Below, piece after piece: positions 34,204 to 42,819 of a stretch of DNA of 64,000 nucleotides; position 1 is the stretch's first letter, and every line of letters starts with the position of its first letter. The translations under genes and the position numbers were made by a program. The notes below the pieces were generated by a model, which was not told where the DNA came from, made no database searches, and saw only the letters and a program-made list of their open reading frames with translations. The stretch is from an uncultured Flavobacteriaceae bacterium. GTDB lineage: Bacteria > Bacteroidota > Bacteroidia > Flavobacteriales > Flavobacteriaceae. The stretch covers positions 124,001 to 188,000 of the forward strand of contig CALSRG010000002.1 of assembly GCA_943788695.1 (NCBI GenBank), given 5' to 3'.

Positions 34204-36114
34204 ATGGTTTTTGAACATTCCAATTATTTATATGCCCTACTTTTATTAGTAATTCCTTTATTGGTTCATTTGTTTCAATTTAGAAAATTTAAGAAGATTC
34301 CATTTTCAAATGTTCAATTTCTTAAAAAGATAAATTCAGAATCCAGACATAGTAAATCCGTTAAAAAATGGCTTTTACTTGCGTCACGTTCTGCTCTTTT
34401 TGCTTGTTTGGTATTTGCTTTTGCGCAACCAAAATTGGAATCGTCTGAGGATACGACAGTAAACCATCAACTTATTTTTTTAGATAATTCTTTGAGCATG
34501 TCGGCATTAAATGGTCAGCGCTCTTTATTTAAAGATGCTATTCAAAGTATTATAACCGATCTGCCTGATGATCTATCACTATCATTTTTTACTATTGATC
34601 AATCTTTCTTAGATACAACTTTAAAAATAATCAGAAACGATATTCTCGAATCAGACTACAGCATTGAGCCATTTGATTTGGATCAAATCATTTCGAAATA
34701 TAAGGAGGCGAATAGAGAAAACAGCAAGATCGATATAACAATCATATCTGATTTTCAGAATACTTTTGATTTTAATGTATTAGATGATGTGGCGCAGTCC
34801 TTGAAAATAGTGCAATTAATCCCAAATGACGAAAAGAATATTAGTATCGATAGTCTTTATATTAAACAGAGATCTTTTGGTTCAATAGAATTAGGATGTA
34901 GAATTTCACAAATCGGATTTGAAGGCAGCACCATTCCTATTGGTTTGTACTTGAATGACAAGCTTAAAACAAAATCCACCTTCAATGACTCTAATGCTTC
35001 GGAGGTCATTTTTAATATTGAAGACAAAGGGCAATTAAACGGTTATGTCACTGTAGAGGATTCTAATTTTCAGTTTGATAATAGTTTGTATTTCAGCATT
35101 AAGCCGCAAACAAAACCAAATGTCCTTTTGCTGTCCGATTCTCCTCAAAACTATTTGAAGCGCATATTCAGCAAAGACGAATTTGAAATACGAGAAGAAA
35201 AGCCTAATCAGGTCGATTATGCCTCTTTAGATTTATTTAATCTAATAATTTTAAGCGAAATATCCACCATTAGCCCAAATTTAGAAAATCGATTAAAACG
35301 ATTTATTAAAGAGGGTGGTCGCATAGTATTGATTCCCAACATCAATGGAGATTTAAAATCTTATAATAATATAATAGGACAGAACATTTATCAACCATTA
35401 AAGAGCACATCAAATAAAGTATTTACAATCAATAAAGTTCACGAAGAGCATGAACTGTTTCGAAATGTGTTTTCGACAGAAGTACAGAATTTCCAATACC
35501 CTACTTACTCAACAAATATTGAAATTAGACCTGTTTTGAATAGGGTTTTGAGTAATTCAGATGGTGCACCATTCGCTGCGGCATCATCACAGTTTCTGTG
35601 TCTTGCTGGGCCTTTATCAGGCAACTTCAGCAATTTCACTTCATCGCCTCTTATCGTTCCCTTGTTTTATAACTTTGGAATTCAAGGGACTCATTCTGAT
35701 CAGTTATATTTCTATGTAGGTCAAAATACCAAAATTGAAATCGTGTCTTCCAAGGAAGTCGAAAATGCTATTCGACTAGAAAATGATAATTTCAATTTTA
35801 TACCACTGCAAAGAATTTCACCACGCGGAACGACTATTGAATTAAAAAATCAACCTAGTAGGCCAGGCGTTTATTTTGCAAGGCAAAACAGTGACACACT
35901 ATCAGCCATTGGTTTTAATTACAATAGAAGCGAAAATCGATTCAATTATGCCAACGCAGATCATTTTAGTAACCTTAAAAGTTTTAATAATATATCTGAG
36001 GCATTGTCGGTGTTAAAAAAAGAAAAAGAAAAAGAGGGGCTATGGAAATGGTTTCTTATTTTTGCATTGGTTTTTATGGGATCTGAATGGCTGATTCTCA
36101 AGTTTATAAAATGA
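34204..36114 (+). CDS. BatA-domain membrane protein with vWA-like region
   Basis: A 636-residue protein. It starts with the BatA N-terminal signature (MVFEHSNYLYALLLLVIPLLVHLFQFRKFKKIPFSNVQFL), two membrane segments (about 8-22 and 57-76), then a vWA-like part with the metal-site motif IFLDNSLSMSA. The middle is a large periplasmic region including LIILSEIS and GGRIVLIPN of a Rossmann-like fold, and a last helix at about 616-634. It resembles the aerotolerance-associated BatA-like proteins of Bacteroidota. The function is unknown beyond a likely envelope role. It lies 65 nt after the glycosyltransferase and 99 nt before the dihydroorotase-like gene. Confidence 0.85.
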   Translation: MVFEHSNYLYALLLLVIPLLVHLFQFRKFKKIPFSNVQFLKKINSESRHSKSVKKWLLLASRSALFACLVFAFAQPKLESSEDTTVNHQLIFLDNSLSMSALNGQRSLFKDAIQSIITDLPDDLSLSFFTIDQSFLDTTLKIIRNDILESDYSIEPFDLDQIISKYKEANRENSKIDITIISDFQNTFDFNVLDDVAQSLKIVQLIPNDEKNISIDSLYIKQRSFGSIELGCRISQIGFEGSTIPIGLYLNDKLKTKSTFNDSNASEVIFNIEDKGQLNGYVTVEDSNFQFDNSLYFSIKPQTKPNVLLLSDSPQNYLKRIFSKDEFEIREEKPNQVDYASLDLFNLIILSEISTISPNLENRLKRFIKEGGRIVLIPNINGDLKSYNNIIGQNIYQPLKSTSNKVFTINKVHEEHELFRNVFSTEVQNFQYPTYSTNIEIRPVLNRVLSNSDGAPFAAASSQFLCLAGPLSGNFSNFTSSPLIVPLFYNFGIQGTHSDQLYFYVGQNTKIEIVSSKEVENAIRLENDNFNFIPLQRISPRGTTIELKNQPSRPGVYFARQNSDTLSAIGFNYNRSENRFNYANADHFSNLKSFNNISEALSVLKKEKEKEGLWKWFLIFALVFMGSEWLILKFIK

Positions 36115-36213
36115 CAATAAAATAGATTTGTCCGCAAAATGACAAAACAAAATTTGAATAATGTCATCAGCTAGGATCTCGTTTGAATGAAATAACAACA
36201 AAAACTCTCACAG

Positions 36214-37464
36214 ATGAAAATACTGCTTAAGTCAGCCACCATCATCGATAATTCTAGCCCATTTCACAATCAAACAAAAGACATTTTGATCGACAATTTT
36301 AAGATTGTTCAAATCGAAGATCACATTGATTTAAAAGACGTACAGGCTGTAGAATTGCCTAATCTTCACATTTCACAAGGCTGGTTTGATAGTAGCGTTT
36401 CTTTCGGTGAGCCTGGCTTTGAAGAGAGAGAAACAATATCAAATGGACTTAAATCTGCTGCTGCTGGCGGATTTACCTCAGTAGTTTTAAACGCTAATCC
36501 GAGTTCAATTATATCTTCACCAGCTCAAGTTGATTTTGTCAAAACCAAAGCGAAAAATCATGCCACTGTTTTAAAACCACTTGGATCCATTTCAAAAAAT
36601 GGAGAGGGCCAGCAATTGGCCGAGTTGTATGACATGCATCAACACGGTGCAGTTGGTTTTTATGACTACCAATCAGACATGGACAATATTGAATTGTTGA
36701 AACTGGCTTTGCAATACACTTGTGATTTTAATGGATTGGTGATGAGTTTTCCTCTTGATACAAAATTGGCAAAATCTGGTGTGATGCATGAGGGTCCAGT
36801 AAGCACCAGGCTCGGCATGGCAGGAATGAGTTACACTTCTGAGGTAAGCAGAATTCGACGTGATTTGGAATTAGTGTCATATACTGGAGGTCGACTTCAC
36901 ATCCCAACCATTTCATGTGCCGAAAGTGTAAATATTATTAGAAACGCTAAATCAAAAGGCTTGAAGGTTACATGCAGTGTTGCCATTCATAATCTTGTTT
37001 TAACCGATGAGGCCTTACAAGAATTTGACACCAATTTTAAAGTTTGCCCGCCACTAAGAACTGAAATTGATAAACGTGCCCTAATTGAAGGTTTAAAAGA
37101 TGGCACTATTGATATGGTTACTAGTGACCACAATCCACTGGATCCAGAATCTAAGCTAATGACCTTTGATCATGCCTTGTTTGGTACTATAGGTTTAGAA
37201 ACAGCTTTTGGTGCATTACAATCTATATTTACCACCGCTGCATCTATTGATTTGCTCACAAAAGGTAAAACTATTTTTCAAATCGACTCAAACCCTATAG
37301 ATATTGGTGTCATGACAGATTTGTCACTTTTTAGTCCAACTGAAAAACAATTGGTGGATGCGAAGTCACTGCAGTCAAAATCTAAAAACAGTTGTTTTTT
37401 GGGTTATGAATTTAATGGAAAAGCATTTGGAATTATTGCCAATAACACTCAAACCATATTCTAG
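36214..37464 (+). CDS. Dihydroorotase-like protein, probably non-catalytic (PyrC'-like)
   Basis: A 416-residue amidohydrolase-superfamily protein aligned with multimeric-type dihydroorotase: DILIDNFKIVQIE, GWFDSSVSFGEPGFEERETISNGLKSAAAGGFTSVVL and SDHNPLDPESK near residue 310. The HxH metal ligands expected at the start of strand 1 (normally DxHxHxREPG) are replaced by serines (SSVSFGEPG), and the later histidine in the HxxTxES region is also missing (RLHIPTISCAESV). So it probably cannot hydrolyse N-carbamoylaspartate and may instead support aspartate carbamoyltransferase assembly, as known for PyrC' in other bacteria. It abuts the next gene directly. Confidence 0.85.
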   Translation: MKILLKSATIIDNSSPFHNQTKDILIDNFKIVQIEDHIDLKDVQAVELPNLHISQGWFDSSVSFGEPGFEERETISNGLKSAAAGGFTSVVLNANPSSIISSPAQVDFVKTKAKNHATVLKPLGSISKNGEGQQLAELYDMHQHGAVGFYDYQSDMDNIELLKLALQYTCDFNGLVMSFPLDTKLAKSGVMHEGPVSTRLGMAGMSYTSEVSRIRRDLELVSYTGGRLHIPTISCAESVNIIRNAKSKGLKVTCSVAIHNLVLTDEALQEFDTNFKVCPPLRTEIDKRALIEGLKDGTIDMVTSDHNPLDPESKLMTFDHALFGTIGLETAFGALQSIFTTAASIDLLTKGKTIFQIDSNPIDIGVMTDLSLFSPTEKQLVDAKSLQSKSKNSCFLGYEFNGKAFGIIANNTQTIF

Positions 37465-37782
37465 ATGATAACAAATTTATCCGACCGACATTGGAGTGTC
37501 ATTGGCTATTTGACACTAGTCGGATTCGTTATTGCTTTCTTTTTGCCCAAAGACAAATCTGAATTCATACGGTTCCATTTAAGACAATCATTCGGTTTAT
37601 GGCTGGTTTATTTAGCATTCGGTAGGGTGATCAGCGATATGGACAATTGGGAAATAACCGCAGCCTATTGGTCGTTTTTTGGTGTTTTGTTTTTTTACGG
37701 AATTTTTGCAGCTATTCAAGGAAAATCAAAAACAATACCGCTTATTGGACCTCTATTTCAAAAAGTGTTTTCGAGCTTATGA
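37465..37782 (+). CDS. Small integral membrane protein (DUF4870/Tic20-like)
   Basis: A 105-residue protein with three to four hydrophobic segments (about 10-27, 43-53, 67-84). It starts immediately after the dihydroorotase-like stop and overlaps the esterase start (ATGA). The pattern KDKSEFIRFHLRQSFGLWLVY resembles DUF4870 and Tic20-like proteins, but no transport role is shown. The tight spacing suggests one operon with the genes on both sides. Confidence 0.75.
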   Translation: MITNLSDRHWSVIGYLTLVGFVIAFFLPKDKSEFIRFHLRQSFGLWLVYLAFGRVISDMDNWEITAAYWSFFGVLFFYGIFAAIQGKSKTIPLIGPLFQKVFSSL

Positions 37783-38432
37783 CATCGGAGAACCTTCATT
37801 ATTTAGAACGACCACCTTCTCAACCATCGGGGAAAGTACCTCTACTTCTATTGCTTCACGGCTATGGCAGTAATGAAAGTGATTTATTCAGTTTCGCAAA
37901 TTATCTTCCTCCTCAATATCATGTCATTTCTCTTCGAGCACCCTATGATTTAGGACCGCAAAGTTATGCATGGTATGCCATCAATTTTGATGAAGTAAAA
38001 GGTCGTTTTAGTGATGAAGATCAAGCAAAGTCTTCGCGGGACTTGATTTATGACTTCATTTTAAATATTTGCGATCAAAAACAATTGGACAGCAATGACG
38101 TGACATTATTAGGCTTTAGTCAAGGTGCTATACTAAGTCACGCCATAACATTCTCCTATCCGAGCAGTATCCTAAAATCTATTGCATTGAGTGGCTATTG
38201 CAATGAATCCCTCCTTCCAAAAGAATGGAAAAATCAAAATTTTAGTCATTTGAAGCTCTATGCTGCTCATGGCACAGATGATGAAGTTATTCCAGTATCA
38301 TGGGCGCAACAGTCTGCCGAATTGCTTAATTCAATTCCAAATTTAAATTTTGAGTACCACGAATTTAAAATGGGCCATGGTGTGTCACAGGATAGTTTTG
38401 CCGATTTCATGCGGTGGATGACCCAATCATAA
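37779..38432 (+). CDS. Alpha/beta hydrolase of the phospholipase/carboxylesterase family
   Basis: A 217-residue serine hydrolase counted from the ATG at 37779, which overlaps the previous stop. A longer frame (37647) would run through the membrane-protein gene and is rejected. Motifs are LLLLHGYGSNESDLF (oxyanion loop), GFSQGA (nucleophile Ser), AHGTDDEVIPVSWAQ (Asp) and MGHGVSQ (His). No signal peptide, so it is probably a cytoplasmic thioesterase-like or esterase enzyme of broad specificity. The stop overlaps the 3' end of the convergent MBL-fold gene by 6 nt. Confidence 0.88.
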   Translation: MTSENLHYLERPPSQPSGKVPLLLLLHGYGSNESDLFSFANYLPPQYHVISLRAPYDLGPQSYAWYAINFDEVKGRFSDEDQAKSSRDLIYDFILNICDQKQLDSNDVTLLGFSQGAILSHAITFSYPSSILKSIALSGYCNESLLPKEWKNQNFSHLKLYAAHGTDDEVIPVSWAQQSAELLNSIPNLNFEYHEFKMGHGVSQDSFADFMRWMTQS

Positions 38433-39188
38433 ATCCAAAACCAATCCGTCATAGGCCAAATAGATGTTTCTTGGCAGCGTATTTTGTACCTGTTCATGAA
38501 GCCCTAAATGATGACTTATATGCGTGAGGTATGCCTTCTCTGGGACTATTTTCTCAATAAATTCTAAGGCATCCGTTAGACTAAAATGCGAGTGGTGAGG
38601 CTCATGTCGTAAGGCATTAACAACCAATGTTTTTACGCCTTTTAACTTTTTCTCAGACTCTTTAGGTATCCGCTTGGCATCAGTAATGTAGGCAAAATCA
38701 CCAAACCTAAAACCCACAACATTTAACTGGTTATGGTCCACTTCAATCGGTACGATATTCAAACCCAACACTTGAAAAGGTTCTTTGTCAATGATGTGGG
38801 TAATTAATGAGGGTACTCCAGGATATCTTCCTTCCGTTTTAAAAATATAGTCAAATCTAACCTTAAGATTATCAATTACCCGTTTAATGGTGTATAATGG
38901 TAATGGTCCTTGTTTAAAACAATAGGGGCGAATATCATCAAGTCCTGCGACATGATCCGCATGCTCATGGGTAATTAAAAGCGCATCAATTTTCTGAATA
39001 TCAGCACTTAACATTTGTTGTCGGAAATCAGGACCACAATCAACCACAAACGATTTCCCATGCCATTCTACATGAATAGAAACGCGCAACCTGCGGTCTT
39101 TAGAATCTTTACTATGACACACGGGGTGATTACTCCCGATAACAGGTATCCCTTGTGATGTTCCAGTTCCGAGAAAAGTGATTCGCAT
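38427..39188 (-). CDS. MBL-fold metal-dependent hydrolase (PhnP-like)
   Basis: A 253-residue metallo-beta-lactamase-fold protein: TFLGTGTSQGIPVIG at the start, VDCGPDFRQQML, the metal motif THEHADHVAGLDDIRPYC and later ALRHEPHHSHFS and THISHHLGLH. This resembles PhnP-type phosphodiesterases. I chose the ATG at 39188 (MRITFLGTGTSQ) rather than a frame from 39212, since the family starts just before the LGTGTS motif. Substrate unknown. It is divergent from the conserved unknown protein across 93 nt. Confidence 0.85.
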   Translation of the reverse strand: MRITFLGTGTSQGIPVIGSNHPVCHSKDSKDRRLRVSIHVEWHGKSFVVDCGPDFRQQMLSADIQKIDALLITHEHADHVAGLDDIRPYCFKQGPLPLYTIKRVIDNLKVRFDYIFKTEGRYPGVPSLITHIIDKEPFQVLGLNIVPIEVDHNQLNVVGFRFGDFAYITDAKRIPKESEKKLKGVKTLVVNALRHEPHHSHFSLTDALEFIEKIVPEKAYLTHISHHLGLHEQVQNTLPRNIYLAYDGLVLDL

Positions 39189-39254
39189 ATAATGAATGTG
39201 AAAAAGAGTCAAAACAAAATTATGGATATATTTCTCAATGGACGGATAAATTAA

Positions 39255-39262
39255 TAATTTTG
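39255..39262 (+). promoter_or_regulatory. TAnnTTTG promoter element before the 39.3 kb gene
   Basis: TAATTTTG matches the Bacteroidota -7 box and lies 19 nt upstream of the ATG at 39282. No clear -33 TTG is seen. Confidence 0.4.
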
Positions 39263-39281
39263 CCTAGTAACGAATCCTAAT

Positions 39282-40718
39282 ATGGAAATCACTCACAAAG
39301 GCGATAAAGTAATCGACCTTACCCCCTCTATCAAGCAGAAGGCATTGCGCATTAACCTTAATGATGACATTTATGGGACCTTTGCCGAAATCGGTGCAGG
39401 TCAAGAAACTGTTAGGCAGTTTTTTAGAGCTGGTGGCGCTTCTGGCACCATAGCTAAGGCCATGTCTGCATACGACAAAGACTTTAGTGATGCCATTTAT
39501 GGTGAAGAAAAAGACGGTCGATATGTCACAGAAGATCGTCTTAAAAAGATGTTAGATCATGAAATGGATCTCATAGAAAAGCGGTTAAGCAGAAAAAAAC
39601 ATCCGAACAAGTTGTTTTTCACTTATGCCAATACTGTCACCACCATTGATTTCGCGAAACAGTATAAAGGTCATGGTTGGGTTGGGATTCGATTCCAAAT
39701 TGATACAACACAAGTCTATAACGATATTATTCTTCACATTCGATTCAAAGAAACCGATGCAAGATTGCAGCAAGAAACCTTGGGAACTTTAGGGACAAAT
39801 TTGATTTATGGTGCTTTTTACAAATACAATGAGCCAAAAAGTTTATTGAAGTATCTTTACGATCATCTAAATCAAGACCAGCTAGAAATTGATACTGTAA
39901 ATTTCTCTGGACCAGTTTTTGAGAACGTCGATAACCGATTGATGAGTCTTCAATTGGTAAAAAACGGCATGACTGACGCTGTGATGTTCTCTCCAGAAGG
40001 CATAAACGTGCTTCCTGCGGCTCAGTTATACAAAAAGAATATTTTGGCTCTCAGAGGTAGCTTTAGACCGGTGACTAAAGTAAATATTGATCTGTATGAA
40101 AATGCTTTGAAGATGTTTGTCAATGAGAATAAAGTTGACAGAGATTGTACCGAAGTCATTTTCGAAATCACTTTATCCAATTTAAAATCTGAGGGCGAAA
40201 TTGATGAAGTCGATTTTTTATCGAGAGCAGACTTGTTATGTGCTCTTGGTCATAAAGTTTTAATTTCCAATTTTAAAGAATATTATCGACTTGTAGAATA
40301 TTTCTCAAACTACACCAAACATCGCATGGGATTGGCCATGGGTGTTAATAATTTGGTTGAGATATTTGACGAAAAATATTACCGTCATCTGTCTGGTGGT
40401 ATACTAGAGGCCTTCGGAAAACTATTCTTTAAGGATCTGAAAGTTTATCTGTATCCATTATTATCTGAAGAGGATGGCTTGAAAGACAGCAACAACCTCA
40501 AAGTACACCCTAGAATGAAAGAACTTTATAAATTCTTTAAAGAAAATGGCCGTGTAGAAGATATCAAAACCTATGATCCTTCATTACTAGGCATTTTCTC
40601 ACGAGGCATTTTACAGGCGATCAATAGCAATGAAACTGGTTGGGAAGACAAAGTACCTAATGGTATTGCCGATTTAATAAAAGAACGACAGTTGTTTGGT
40701 TGGGGTCAATCCAATTAA
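39282..40718 (+). CDS. Conserved protein of unknown function, about 480 residues
   Basis: A 478-residue soluble protein. The first 130 residues are the most striking: INLNDDIYGTFAEIGAGQETVRQFFRAGGASGTIAKAMSAYDKDFSDAIYG, then LFFTYANTVTTIDFAKQYKGHGWVGIRFQ. I recognise this as a widespread family that is often mislabelled TonB-dependent receptor or nicotinate-nucleotide adenylyltransferase; it has no signal peptide, no beta-barrel features and no HxGH motif, so neither label is supported. Repeated glycine turns (EIGAGQET, RAGGASGT) may form a ligand loop. It stands alone, 8 nt from the convergent bcp stop. Confidence 0.8.
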   Translation: MEITHKGDKVIDLTPSIKQKALRINLNDDIYGTFAEIGAGQETVRQFFRAGGASGTIAKAMSAYDKDFSDAIYGEEKDGRYVTEDRLKKMLDHEMDLIEKRLSRKKHPNKLFFTYANTVTTIDFAKQYKGHGWVGIRFQIDTTQVYNDIILHIRFKETDARLQQETLGTLGTNLIYGAFYKYNEPKSLLKYLYDHLNQDQLEIDTVNFSGPVFENVDNRLMSLQLVKNGMTDAVMFSPEGINVLPAAQLYKKNILALRGSFRPVTKVNIDLYENALKMFVNENKVDRDCTEVIFEITLSNLKSEGEIDEVDFLSRADLLCALGHKVLISNFKEYYRLVEYFSNYTKHRMGLAMGVNNLVEIFDEKYYRHLSGGILEAFGKLFFKDLKVYLYPLLSEEDGLKDSNNLKVHPRMKELYKFFKENGRVEDIKTYDPSLLGIFSRGILQAINSNETGWEDKVPNGIADLIKERQLFGWGQSN

Positions 40719-40726
40719 CACTTTAC

Positions 40727-41191
40727 TTAGGGTTTTAAAATTTGAGTCGCATGTTCCTTGGTCTTCACTTTTGTAATAACACGATCAACAATTCCTGACG
40801 TGTTAAACACAAAGGTTGTACGATGAATGCCATCATAAATTTTTCCCATAAATTTCTTTTCTCCCCAAACACCAAAAGCCTCAATGACTTTACGGTCAAC
40901 GTCTGCAAGTAAGGGATAAGGAAAATTAAATTTCGTTTTAAAATTTGTTTGGGCTTTTTCTGAGTCTGCGCTTACACCCAGTATCTCATATCCCTCTTTT
41001 TGAAGTGTTTGGTAATGGTCTCTTAAATCACAAGCCTCTGCTGTACATCCTGGTGTGTTGGCCTTAGGATAGAAAAAAACCACCAATTTACGCCCCATAA
41101 AACTTGTTAAGTCTATTGGATTACCAGACTCATCATTTACAGTTACATTTGGGATTTTATCTCCTACTTTTAACATATTCATGGCTTTCAT
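40727..41191 (-). CDS. bcp: Thioredoxin-dependent thiol peroxidase (Bcp/PrxQ)
   Basis: A 154-residue peroxiredoxin: VVFFYPKANTPGCTAEACDLRDHY holds the peroxidatic cysteine (TPGCTAEAC) and a resolving cysteine five residues on, as in PrxQ with a helix-located resolving residue. It reduces hydrogen peroxide and organic hydroperoxides using thioredoxin. Starts at 41191, 41182 and 41176 are all ATG; the last (MLKVGDKIPNV) fits the family best, but I list the longest. It is divergent from nth by 24 nt, so the two promoters overlap. Confidence 0.92.
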   Translation of the reverse strand: MKAMNMLKVGDKIPNVTVNDESGNPIDLTSFMGRKLVVFFYPKANTPGCTAEACDLRDHYQTLQKEGYEILGVSADSEKAQTNFKTKFNFPYPLLADVDRKVIEAFGVWGEKKFMGKIYDGIHRTTFVFNTSGIVDRVITKVKTKEHATQILKP

Positions 41192-41215
41192 TATTTTTGG
41201 TAAAATTAAGCATTC

Positions 41216-41875
41216 ATGACCAAACTAGAAAAAGTTGACTTTACTATCGAAACACTTGATCGATTGTATCCTGAAATTCCAATACCCTTGGATCATAAGG
41301 ACCCATATACGCTCCTAATTGCTGTGCTGTTATCTGCTCAAAGTACGGATATAAGAGTCAATCAAATTACACCTCTTTTGTTTGCCAAAGCAGATAATCC
41401 AAGCGAAATGATTAAATTGAGTGTTGAAGAAATCAGAGATATCATACGACCTGTTGGTCTTTCTCCGATGAAAAGTAAAGGTATTCACGGCCTATCACAT
41501 ATTTTATTAAATGAACATGATGGACAAGTGCCAGAAAGCTTTGAAGCTCTCGAAGCATTGCCAGCAGTAGGTCACAAAACAGCAAGTGTCGTCATGTCTC
41601 AAGCCTTTGGGGTGCCGGCCTTTCCTATTGACACGCACATCCATAGATTACTATACCGATGGGGCTTTAGTAGTGGGAAAAATGTCGTTCAGTCTGAGAA
41701 AGATGCTAAAAGATTATTCCCAAAATCACTTTGGAATAAGCTACATCTTCAAATCATTTGGTACGGAAGAGAATATTCGCCCGCACGTGGATGGGATTTA
41801 GACCGTGACATTATCACCAAAAACATTGGAAGGGCTTCTGTGATCGCCAAATATTACAAATTAAAAAAACGTTAG
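41216..41875 (+). CDS. nth: Endonuclease III homologue lacking Fe-S cysteines
   Basis: A 219-residue HhH-GPD DNA glycosylase. AVLLSAQSTDIRVNQITPLLF is the N-terminal signature, LPAVGHKTASVVMSQAFG holds the helix-hairpin-helix with the catalytic lysine, and FPIDTHIHRLLYRWG the catalytic aspartate. The C-terminus normally carries four cysteines of a 4Fe-4S cluster (C-x6-C-x2-C-x5-C); here it reads YGREYSPARGWDLDRDIITKNIGRAS, with no cysteine at all. The enzyme should still excise oxidised pyrimidines but without the cluster. Length is otherwise normal. Confidence 0.9.
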   Translation: MTKLEKVDFTIETLDRLYPEIPIPLDHKDPYTLLIAVLLSAQSTDIRVNQITPLLFAKADNPSEMIKLSVEEIRDIIRPVGLSPMKSKGIHGLSHILLNEHDGQVPESFEALEALPAVGHKTASVVMSQAFGVPAFPIDTHIHRLLYRWGFSSGKNVVQSEKDAKRLFPKSLWNKLHLQIIWYGREYSPARGWDLDRDIITKNIGRASVIAKYYKLKKR

Positions 41876-42056
41876 TTCAGACAACACTCAAAACATAAAT
41901 CACCGCTATTGATGATATATAAAGATTGAGCATAAGCCAACAAAAATGAAATTGACTCAAGTTTAAAATCGTTTTGAAGAAATTTTTGAGAGTAAAGTTT
42001 TGCCATAAAAGATTATTAAGTACTTGTATAACGCAACCTTAAACTTTTTATTATAT

Positions 42057-42641
42057 TTAATTGGTAAGTACAATTTTGTGTTTACCAACAACCTTTCTCA
42101 AGTTGATTAAAGCATAACGCATGCGACCCAGTGCAGTATTAATACTAACTCCTGTTTGTTCTGATATTTCCTTAAAACTCATATCTTTAAAAAGCCTCAT
42201 TTCCAAAACTTCACGCTGGTCTTCGGGCAAAAAATCAAGTAACTTTACCACATCGAGCTCTACTTGATTTTTAATTATACGATTTTCAGCGTTTAGGCTA
42301 TCGTCTGAAATTAAAGAGAAAATATCAAATTCCCCTTTATTATTATAAACAGGAATCCTGTTTTGCTTTCTAAAATAATCAATAACTAAATTGTGAGCAA
42401 TGCGCATCACCCAAGGTACGAATTTTCCTTCCTCATTATATTTTCCTGACTTAACGGTCCGAATAACCTTTAAAAAAGTATCCTGAAAAATATCCTCCGA
42501 GATGTCCCGATTATGGATTTTAGAATAAATAAAATTAAAAATACGTTTGCGATGTCTCTTTAAGAGTAACGTTAACGCCTGATCATCTCCATTAATAAAA
42601 GCTGATACTAAAACAGCGTCTGAAGTTTCTTTTGTATACAT
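42057..42641 (-). CDS. ECF-type RNA polymerase sigma factor
   Basis: A 194-residue sigma-70 family factor with sigma-2 (HRKRIFNFIYSKIHNRDISEDIFQDTFLKVIRTV, then VPWVMRIAHNLVIDYFRK) and sigma-4 (LDFLPEDQREVLEMRLFKDMSFKEISEQTGVSINTALGRMRYALINLRK) regions and no sigma-3. No anti-sigma gene is adjacent, so its regulation and regulon cannot be told. It is divergent from uvrA by 178 nt; the 181 nt after it hold nothing recognisable. Confidence 0.92.
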   Translation of the reverse strand: MYTKETSDAVLVSAFINGDDQALTLLLKRHRKRIFNFIYSKIHNRDISEDIFQDTFLKVIRTVKSGKYNEEGKFVPWVMRIAHNLVIDYFRKQNRIPVYNNKGEFDIFSLISDDSLNAENRIIKNQVELDVVKLLDFLPEDQREVLEMRLFKDMSFKEISEQTGVSINTALGRMRYALINLRKVVGKHKIVLTN

Positions 42642-42793
42642 AACACTTCGAATTAAACAGTTGGTACTGAGATTAGATTTTAAAGTGTAATGTTTTACAA
42701 TAGCTGTTTTTTATGTTGTTAGACTAACAAATATAGAATATTTAGGTCAAATAATTGTTCCTTGACTATAAATAAAGTCCTAAAACAATTAAG

Positions 42794-42801
42794 TATCTTT
42801 G
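42794..42801 (+). promoter_or_regulatory. TAnnTTTG promoter element before uvrA
   Basis: TATCTTTG matches the Bacteroidota -7 box perfectly and lies 18 nt upstream of the uvrA ATG at 42820. It also overlaps the TTG at 42799 that would begin a longer frame, which argues against that start. Confidence 0.55.
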
Positions 42802-42819
42802 CAAATTATACCAAAAATA

